Virus record (IMG/VR): IMGVR_UViG_3300032322_000482 | Location: 1-21,129 of that record | Source of the DNA: a virus | DNA: 21,129 nt | Direction: 5' to 3' (one strand) | Notes under the pieces: generated by a model | Told to the model about the DNA's origin: nothing | Database searches by the model: none | Seen by the model: only the letters and a program-made list of their open reading frames with translations | Program-made: the position numbers and the translations under genes | Shown here: piece after piece, positions 16,668 to 21,129 of the stretch | Position numbering within the stretch: position 1 is the first letter of the stretch | How the letters are laid out: every line of letters begins with the position of its first letter

Positions 16668-16683
16668 TATTTAGTCCTAAATA
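16668..16683. promoter_or_regulatory. Back-to-back divergent late promoters
   Basis: TATTTAG (16668-16674) and CTAAATA (16677-16683) form a perfect inverted repeat separated by two bases. The left box reads leftward to the 117-aa gene and the right box reads rightward to uvsW (ATG 16710). Confidence 0.75.
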
Positions 16684-16709
16684 GTATTGAAATATTTGAG
16701 ATGTTAAAA

Positions 16710-18152
16710 ATGACTGATATCTTAATCCGGAAGCACAATGAAGCATATATTAATGTAGAAGCTTCATGCGAGATTCTGAATGAATTGAGTCAGTATTTTT
16801 CCTTCAAGACGGAAAATGCTCAATTTATGAAAAAACATCGTAAAGGGTGGGATGGTATCACCCGATTGTTCAATAGACGGAACAATACAATATATGCCGG
16901 TCTTCTCTTCAGGATTTGTAACTGGGCCGAAAAGTGCGGCTATACTTATGAATTCGTAGACAATGAATTCTATGGTATGCCATTCGAAGAAGATGAGATG
17001 ATTACCGAATATGGCTGTAAATTCTACATGAAGAAATTAGCTAGCCATATCACACCTAGAAGCTATCAGCTTAGCTCTGTATATGAAGCATTGCGATATA
17101 ATCGCAAAACAATCATATCAGCAACCGCTAGTGGCAAGAGCTTTATCATTTATACGATTGTTAGGTATCATGCTCAGTATGATAGAAAGATTCTTATTGT
17201 AGTTCCGCGTGTAGACCTCGTTAACCAGTTAACCAACCAGTTTGTGGGATATGGGTGGGATGAGAAACATATCCATAAAGTTTCGGGAGGATTCGAGAAG
17301 GATACCGACAGATTAGTGACCATCTCCACATGGCAATCTATCACCGAACAGAATGCTTCCTGGTATGACCAATTTGATTGTATTATGTGTGATGAAACTC
17401 ACCAGGCTAAATCCAAAGAACTCAAGAAAGTATTCTCAAGCTGTAGAGAAGCAAAATATAGATACGGATTCACTGCCACTCTAAGTAATGGTTCAAAGCT
17501 GGATGCCATTGTAATCGAAGGGTTGTTTGGTCCAGTCTACCGAGCAGTGAATACTGCCGATATGATTGCTGGTGGTAATGCCTCACAACTCGCCATTCAA
17601 GTGCAAGTGATGAGACATTCCAAACCCGTAAGTATCACGCAATACGAGGATGAAGTCAAATACTTATGTAATTGTGAGCCTAGGAATAATTACTTAATCA
17701 ATCTCGTAAAGAATCTTCCTGGTAACACGATTGTGTTATTCGACAGAATCGATGAACATGCCATTCCATTCTTTCATCGATTGAATAATGAAACTACTAC
17801 CCCATGTCACCTGATTCATGGTAAAATTGCAAATCGAGATAAGATTTATGAGATAATTAGAAAATCCCATAACAATATTCTAATAGCTTCTTATGGGTGT
17901 TGTTCCACTGGTATCGACGTACCTAATGTCGATAATATGGTATTTGCTTCCTCCGGTAAGTCATCTATCAAAGTGATGCAATCCATTGGTAGATCACTTC
18001 GCCTAGCAGAAGGTAAAGAAATAGCAACAGTCTATGATATTGCTGATCATATTAATGGTGGAAGTAATTACACATTCCAACACTTACACAAAAGATTGGA
18101 ATTGTATAACAATGAAGACTTACCATACGAGATAGAAGATATCGATTTATAG
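16710..18152 (+). CDS. uvsW: UvsW-type recombination/branch-migration helicase
   Basis: This 480-aa superfamily 2 helicase matches T4 UvsW, which unwinds R-loops and branched DNA and shifts replication from origins to recombination. The N-terminal domain (YINVEASCEILNELSQYFSF...KGWDGITRLF) aligns with the T4 start. Walker A is ATASGKS at 138-144, the DEAD-box variant is DETH at 228-231, motif III is TAT near 255, and motif VI is QSIGRSLR near the C-terminus. The longer frame from TTG 16563 is rejected because it overlaps the divergent gene and its promoter. ATG 16701 is an alternative start. The gene is under a late promoter, as in T4, where uvsW is also late. Confidence 0.95.
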   Translation: MTDILIRKHNEAYINVEASCEILNELSQYFSFKTENAQFMKKHRKGWDGITRLFNRRNNTIYAGLLFRICNWAEKCGYTYEFVDNEFYGMPFEEDEMITEYGCKFYMKKLASHITPRSYQLSSVYEALRYNRKTIISATASGKSFIIYTIVRYHAQYDRKILIVVPRVDLVNQLTNQFVGYGWDEKHIHKVSGGFEKDTDRLVTISTWQSITEQNASWYDQFDCIMCDETHQAKSKELKKVFSSCREAKYRYGFTATLSNGSKLDAIVIEGLFGPVYRAVNTADMIAGGNASQLAIQVQVMRHSKPVSITQYEDEVKYLCNCEPRNNYLINLVKNLPGNTIVLFDRIDEHAIPFFHRLNNETTTPCHLIHGKIANRDKIYEIIRKSHNNILIASYGCCSTGIDVPNVDNMVFASSGKSSIKVMQSIGRSLRLAEGKEIATVYDIADHINGGSNYTFQHLHKRLELYNNEDLPYEIEDIDL

Positions 18153-18176
18153 CTTCTAAAACCTTGTACAAGTTCT

Positions 18177-18184
18177 TATAAATA
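18177..18184 (+). promoter_or_regulatory. TATAAATA late promoter after uvsW
   Basis: An exact T4 late consensus lies 25 bases after the uvsW stop. It reads into the 330-base region that holds inverted repeats, two short ORFs and a possible pseudoknot. Confidence 0.65.
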
Positions 18185-18224
18185 ACCATTCATTCTCACA
18201 CTTATAGTATTTCATCTTATCTGC

Positions 18225-18297
18225 TGCTTGTCAAGGGGTTTTACAAATATTGTAACAAATCTTTACAAAGCTATCTTAGAAAGAGACTTGACAAGCA
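18225..18297. repeat. 11-bp inverted repeat with outward-facing TTGACA boxes
   Basis: TGCTTGTCAAG (18225-18235) and CTTGACAAGCA (18287-18297) are perfect reverse complements 51 bases apart. Each holds a TTGACA pointing outward. Candidate -10s are weak: AATACT at 17 bases leftward and TAAGAT at 16 bases rightward. The centre contains TTACAA-ATA-TTGTAA (18241-18255), a smaller operator-like palindrome. It may be a divergent promoter/operator, a structured RNA or an origin-like site. Confidence 0.6.
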
Positions 18298-18313
18298 AGC
18301 TATAGGAGCTAAG

Positions 18314-18346
18314 ATGCACAGTATACCACCAGTCCTTCCAGGATGA
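18314..18346 (+). CDS. Candidate 10-codon leader peptide
   Basis: The ATG is preceded by TATAGGAGCTAAG, almost the same initiation region as gp18 (TATAGGAGCTAAT). It encodes MHSIPPVLPG and stops at TGA. Three prolines, including a Pro-Pro pair, could slow ribosomes. The stop overlaps the ATG of a second short frame (ATGA) and lies within the possible pseudoknot. It could also be the remnant of a decayed gene, and the peptide may not be functional. Confidence 0.4.
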   Translation: MHSIPPVLPG

Positions 18347-18383
18347 CCAGGAAGAAGGGTATAACATCAAACTGGTGTCATCC
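18327..18383 (+). ncRNA. Possible H-type pseudoknot in the leader RNA
   Basis: CACCAGT (18327-18333) pairs with ACTGGTG (18371-18377), and GGATGA (18341-18346) pairs with TCATCC (18378-18383). The order is that of an H-type pseudoknot with directly abutting stems. The loops are 7 and 24 nt. A competing hairpin CTTCC-A-GG/CC-A-GGAAG also exists, so a switch between folds is conceivable. No known RNA family is recognised. Confidence 0.4.
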
Positions 18384-18459
18384 AGCACAGAAGCACATAG
18401 GAGGGTTTCTAGGGGATATTGTAAGGGGTTTTGCTCCATCGCACGAGAACGCTAAATAG
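18343..18459 (+). CDS. Candidate 38-aa basic peptide coupled to the leader ORF
   Basis: This frame starts at the ATG that overlaps the leader stop (ATGA), the usual form of translational coupling. It encodes 38 residues beginning MTRKKGITSNWC and ending APSHENAK, with a short hydrophobic part (GGFLGDIVRGF). It has no ribosome binding site of its own beyond GG. The stop TAG is inside CTAAATAG, the promoter of the next gene. I do not recognise it, and it may be chance. Confidence 0.35.
   Translation: MTRKKGITSNWCHPAQKHIGGFLGDIVRGFAPSHENAK
18452..18458 (+). promoter_or_regulatory. Late promoter CTAAATA before the acidic protein gene
   Basis: CTAAATA lies 24 bases before the ATG at 18483. Only a poor ribosome binding site (TTGGA) is present in the short leader. 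Confidence 0.7.
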
Positions 18460-18482
18460 TAACGAAAGTATTGGATAAAAAA

Positions 18483-18950
18483 ATGGCTCAACAGTATTCG
18501 AATTATCACCATTACCTCGTGGAAGCTGCTACCGCTATTCTTTCCCACGATCAGTATAGATATGTTAGCGAAAAGAAAGAATGCGACAAAGCTGAGAAGT
18601 ACGAGAAAGACGCCAAAGAAGGCGAAGAAGGAGAAGATGAAGAGGAAGATGAGAAAGCAGCTAAGCTGCCTTTCCCCGTTAAAGAATCCTACTTCGCTAA
18701 TCTGATCGGTGTTCTGGCCGAAGGCGAGTATATTGTCACCAAGGAAGATTTGCTTGCACTGGCTGAAGCAGCTCTTGCTATGATTGAAGAAGGTGAAGGG
18801 TACACTCCCGATGCCGACGCTAAAGCTCGTATCAAAGACTACTACACCCGCAAAGAACCCAAGAAAGAAAAGCTTTCTGGTAGCCGTGAAGGTAGAAACC
18901 TCATGTTCGGTAAAGAGACTCCTAAGACTCATTGGGAGACTTACAAGTAA
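18483..18950 (+). CDS. Acidic hypothetical protein with capsid-targeting-like N-terminus
   Basis: This 155-aa protein is not recognised. The ATG at 18483 is preferred to a TTG at 18471. Its start includes Y-H-H-Y-L-V-E-A (residues 8-15), which fits the Y-x-x-F/Y-I/L-x-E-A pattern of T4 internal-protein capsid-targeting sequences (MKTYQEFIAEA). gp21 cleavage after Glu14 is therefore predicted. Residues ~38-64 are a run of Glu, Asp and Lys (EGEEGEDEEEDE). A helical Ala/Leu/Glu region follows (KEDLLALAEAALAMIEEGEG), and the C-terminus is basic (RKEPKKEKLSGSREGR). The late promoter and the motif together suggest a head-packaged or prohead core protein, which is an inference. Codons are well chosen (many C-ending), hinting at high expression. 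Confidence 0.75.
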   Translation: MAQQYSNYHHYLVEAATAILSHDQYRYVSEKKECDKAEKYEKDAKEGEEGEDEEEDEKAAKLPFPVKESYFANLIGVLAEGEYIVTKEDLLALAEAALAMIEEGEGYTPDADAKARIKDYYTRKEPKKEKLSGSREGRNLMFGKETPKTHWETYK

Positions 18951-18976
18951 GTAGATTGCAAACCTTAATACATATT

Positions 18977-19017
18977 TGGGTCGTATGGTTGACATACGAC
19001 CCATCTTGTTTTATAAT
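18977..19017 (+). promoter_or_regulatory. Consensus sigma-70 promoter with -35 in a hairpin tip
   Basis: TTGACA (18989-18994), 17 bases, then TATAAT (19012-19017): a perfect match. TGGGTCGTATG (18977-18987) and CATACGACCCA (18993-19003) form an 11-bp perfect stem with loop GTTGA, so the -35 starts in the loop. The stem could end the upstream transcript, serve as an operator, or both. Confidence 0.9.
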
Positions 19018-19047
19018 GGTTTCAGTAATTTACTGAGGTTATTTTTA

Positions 19048-20046
19048 ATGATTAAATTTGTGATGATTTCTCTGGCCGTATTGACTACGGCTGGAGCTGC
19101 TAGTGCAACTACCAAACCCCCTACTCCTACTCCTGCGGCTAATGCTAACGCTGCCAACAACACCAACGTCAATGCTGGTGGTGGCACTGGGCTCGGTCTT
19201 GGTGTCGGTATCGGTAAGGGTGGCCAAGGTGGTACTGGTATCGGTAAAGGCGGTACTGGTATCGGTAAAGGTGGTAATGCTGAGTCGAATGTCAACACCA
19301 TCACTAAGACAAACGTTAATGCTGCTGGTGGTCAAGGTGGTAAGGCTGGCGCAAGCGCTTTCGGTGGTGGTGCAAACACTGTCGTAACTCCCACTCAAGA
19401 CCAGAATCTTCAGCAAACACTGACCAATAGTGTTGGTAAGTTGTTGGACACCGTGAATTCTGCAGCAACCGCGAATCCGGTTCAGACTTTTACACCTAGC
19501 AATACTCTCAGCAACGTTGCTGGTGATGTTGCGAATACGTTCAATCCTACCAATGACATTGCAAACCTTGTTGGCGACGTTGCATCAAGCGCTAAAGCAC
19601 TTCAGACGTTCAACCCGACGAATACAAACAATGCTCAGTTTTCTAACAATCCGGTGAATACATTCAAACCTACTACGATTGTTCTACCGGACCCCGCCGA
19701 GGTAAATCTACCTGCTGCGATCGCCCCTGCGTATGAGATTACTGTTGATGGTAATTCCCTCAAAATCCCCTATGTCGGTCAGCAAAGCTATGGCTTTACG
19801 TTTGCATATTTTGGGTTTACCAAGAACAAGGTAGCCGATAGACTCCCCGAAGGTGCTAGAGATAGCATTCAGCGATTCGAGAGTGTTCTGTTGATTAACC
19901 GCGTTCTACAACTGGCTCCCCAGTTGCCCCAAGAGCAATCAGATGATTTGATCAATACAGCATTTGTCACGTTAAAGCGTGAACTGCTCCGTCAGGATGT
20001 AAATCGTGGTGTAATTGTAGACCCTAAGACGATGCGGGCCTACTAA
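19048..20046 (+). CDS. Secreted glycine-rich phage protein
   Basis: The ATG at 19048 follows TGAGGT and the consensus promoter; the GTG at 18976 lies upstream of the promoter and is rejected. The 332-aa product opens with a signal peptide: basic start MIKF, hydrophobic core VMISLAVLTTAGA and an ASA cleavage site after residue 20. A low-complexity part follows with PTPTP, Asn-rich stretches and IGKGG(Q/T)G repeats (19210-19275). Then come four TF-x-P-[ST]-N/T repeats with GDVA. The C-terminal ~100 residues (YEITVDGNSLKIPY... to PKTMRAY) look folded, with a helical RDSIQRFESVLLINRVLQ segment. No family is recognised. Early host-type transcription and export suggest action on the host envelope, such as exclusion of other phages or surface remodelling, but this is inference. 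It contains one HIP1 site. Confidence 0.8.
   Translation: MIKFVMISLAVLTTAGAASATTKPPTPTPAANANAANNTNVNAGGGTGLGLGVGIGKGGQGGTGIGKGGTGIGKGGNAESNVNTITKTNVNAAGGQGGKAGASAFGGGANTVVTPTQDQNLQQTLTNSVGKLLDTVNSAATANPVQTFTPSNTLSNVAGDVANTFNPTNDIANLVGDVASSAKALQTFNPTNTNNAQFSNNPVNTFKPTTIVLPDPAEVNLPAAIAPAYEITVDGNSLKIPYVGQQSYGFTFAYFGFTKNKVADRLPEGARDSIQRFESVLLINRVLQLAPQLPQEQSDDLINTAFVTLKRELLRQDVNRGVIVDPKTMRAY
19717..19724. repeat. HIP1 octamer GCGATCGC
   Basis: The palindrome GCGATCGC is highly over-represented in many cyanobacterial genomes. A single copy is weak evidence for a cyanobacterial host or donor. Confidence 0.6.
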
Positions 20047-20065
20047 TAACAACTTAAGCGAATAT

Positions 20066-20106
20066 TGTAGGCTAGTGGTTGACACTAGTCTACATTGTGC
20101 TATAAT
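20066..20106 (+). promoter_or_regulatory. Sigma-70 promoter of gene 55 with the same hairpin layout
   Basis: TTGACA (20079-20084), 16 bases, then TATAAT (20101-20106). TGTAGGCTAGTG (20066-20077) and CACTAGTCTACA (20083-20094) form a 12-bp stem with one G-T pair and loop GTTGA. The stem sequence differs from the one at 18977 but the geometry and loop are the same. Confidence 0.9.
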
Positions 20107-20132
20107 AAAATAAGTTGTTAGAGGAGAAAGAC

Positions 20133-20759
20133 ATGGCTACTAAGACAAATCAACATTATGTTGATAATACCAAATTCAGGAATGCGTTGATTGATTATAG
20201 AAATTCATATCTTGATGCTATACGCGAGCTTGTTAAATATCTGGAAGATGAGTATTTTAACGTACCAGTTGAAGATGTTAAGATTCGTAAGCGCAAGGTT
20301 GAAGTATTTTTTGCAGATGAGACAGTTTCATTTAATACTAAGACTGAAGAGTTCTCACATATTACCAGTAAGTTCAAGAAGCCCAGGATGAGCAACTATA
20401 TTGGTAAATGCTTCATGCTAATCGCGGGCAACATTGCTAATCTACCGTGCTTTCGCGGATATCCCTTTATCGATGATATGATTTCCGATGCTCTGGAAAA
20501 TATGGTAATGTACGCACATAATTATGATGATACGGTCTCGCCTTATGCATTCTCGTATTTTAATATTTATGCGTATCGATGCTTTTTCCGTAAAATCACG
20601 GCAGAGAAAAAGCTAATTACAATGTGGAATCGATATGTTGATTCGGCTAGCTGGGAAACTTTCTTTGAAGGTAATTATGATTCTGTAGATGATATTCCTG
20701 GATTGGAGCAGATTAGAGTGATGTCATCCCCCGACAAGAAACTTAGGAAATTTGCGTAA
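20133..20759 (+). CDS. 55: Late-transcription sigma factor gp55
   Basis: At 208 aa (T4 gp55 is 185) it directs host RNA polymerase to late promoters. The opening YVDNTKFRNALIDYRN parallels T4 YVNNKELLQAIIDWK. The core IGKCFMLIAGNIANLPCFRGYP...DMISDALENMVMYAHNYDDTVSPYAFSYFNIYAYRCFFRKITAEKK matches the T4 sigma region 2-like segment. Residues ~35-85 are an insertion relative to T4. The C-terminus is basic (SSPDKKLRKFA) and lacks the hydrophobic-acidic end (SLDFLYE) with which T4 gp55 binds the sliding clamp. The ATG at 20133 follows AGAGGAG. Its consensus host promoter fits expression before the late genes. Confidence 0.93.
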   Translation: MATKTNQHYVDNTKFRNALIDYRNSYLDAIRELVKYLEDEYFNVPVEDVKIRKRKVEVFFADETVSFNTKTEEFSHITSKFKKPRMSNYIGKCFMLIAGNIANLPCFRGYPFIDDMISDALENMVMYAHNYDDTVSPYAFSYFNIYAYRCFFRKITAEKKLITMWNRYVDSASWETFFEGNYDSVDDIPGLEQIRVMSSPDKKLRKFA

Positions 20760-20763
20760 CTTC

Positions 20764-20770
20764 CTAAATA
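20764..20770 (+). promoter_or_regulatory. Late promoter CTAAATA after gene 55
   Basis: CTAAATA lies four bases after the gp55 stop and 27 bases before a GTG start at 20798. Confidence 0.7.
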
Positions 20771-20797
20771 TAATAGAATAGAGCTTGTAGGCTAATT

Positions 20798-21129
20798 GTG
20801 TTTAGAGAACAATTTTTACAACTATTGGAGCAGTTGAATGGACGTCAAGAAAGTGGCGGCTTGAATAACCCAAGCCGTCTACAGCCTCATATTGCTCAGG
20901 GTGCAAGAGAATTACAACGAGCTAGTACAAACGGAAATACAAATGATTCTGGTCCCTTCGGTGCCAATTATTTGACTAGCAGGAGTCCTAAGAATAATAC
21001 TTCCCTTATTTCCCGTGATAGAGCAGAAAACAGCCAACAACCCGATTATAGCACACCCGGTTCCGTCGATCCAAGGGTTGGTAGTGGGCATGATAAGGCA
21101 CTAAATCCGGTCGTAGGCCAAATTGCGGC
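20798..21129 (+). CDS. Hypothetical late protein, cut by the window end
   Basis: The frame opens at GTG 20798, with TGTAGG about seven bases upstream and a late promoter before that. It runs open to the last base (110 residues visible). The start is MFREQFLQLLEQLNGRQ, a short amphipathic helix containing an L-L-E motif. The rest is rich in Ser, Asn, Gly and Pro (GANYLTSRSPKNN, DYSTPGSVDPRVGSG) and probably disordered. No family is recognised. The late promoter suggests a structural or assembly role. The ATG at 20838 is in another frame and soon meets a stop. Confidence 0.65.
   Translation, partial: MFREQFLQLLEQLNGRQESGGLNNPSRLQPHIAQGARELQRASTNGNTNDSGPFGANYLTSRSPKNNTSLISRDRAENSQQPDYSTPGSVDPRVGSGHDKALNPVVGQIA

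Noticed and set aside
16563-16709. N-terminal extension of UvsW
   Set aside because: It would overlap the divergent gene and both late promoters. Similarity to T4 UvsW begins after ATG 16710.
18178-18480. tRNA gene or group I intron in the region after uvsW
   Set aside because: No cloverleaf with a T-loop (GTTCRAN) was found and no intron core elements are visible; neighbouring genes are uninterrupted.
18976-19047. GTG start for the secreted protein
   Set aside because: It lies upstream of the perfect sigma-70 promoter and would bury the signal peptide.

Overview
The window is a stretch of a tailed-phage genome of the T4 superfamily (contractile-tailed myovirus). From left to right the plus strand carries the 3' part of a very large fibre/adhesin gene, an unassigned gene with a capsid-targeting-like N-terminus, and then the head-and-tail block in T4 order: large terminase (gp17), tail sheath (gp18), tail tube (gp19), portal (gp20), a short prohead core protein (gp67), prohead protease (gp21), scaffold (gp22) and major capsid protein (gp23). 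A bidirectional terminator follows. Next is an inverted island of three minus-strand genes: a gp19-like tail protein, an HNH-AP2 homing endonuclease and an unknown 117-aa protein. Plus-strand genes then resume with the UvsW helicase, a 330-base region without a large gene, an acidic protein, a secreted glycine-rich protein, the late sigma factor gp55 and an ORF cut by the window end.

The host is not proven. The gene order, with uvsW and gene 55 just after the capsid genes, resembles T4-like cyanophages, and there is one copy of the cyanobacterial HIP1 octamer. A cyanobacterial host is therefore a reasonable guess only.

Two promoter classes can be read directly. Most transcription units start behind CTAAATA or TATAAATA, the T4 late -10 element read by gp55, usually followed by a TATAGGAG-like ribosome binding site. 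gp55 itself and the secreted protein sit behind near-perfect host-type TTGACA/TATAAT promoters. In both, the -35 box lies at the tip of a long hairpin with the same GTTGA pentaloop. This fits a cascade in which host sigma-70 makes gp55, and gp55 then switches on the structural block. Several late promoters contain the TAA stop codon of the preceding gene.

The most unusual content is between genes. Two late promoters each run into an intrinsic terminator within about 65 bases and could make roughly 50-nt RNAs; one of these would carry ACCUCCUUA, the anti-Shine-Dalgarno tail of 16S rRNA, near its 5' end. The region after uvsW combines an 11-bp inverted repeat, a strongly initiated 10-codon leader ORF coupled to a 38-codon ORF, and a possible H-type pseudoknot. 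Three proteins carry an N-terminal L-x-E/A motif, suggesting processing by the gp21 protease encoded in the same window.
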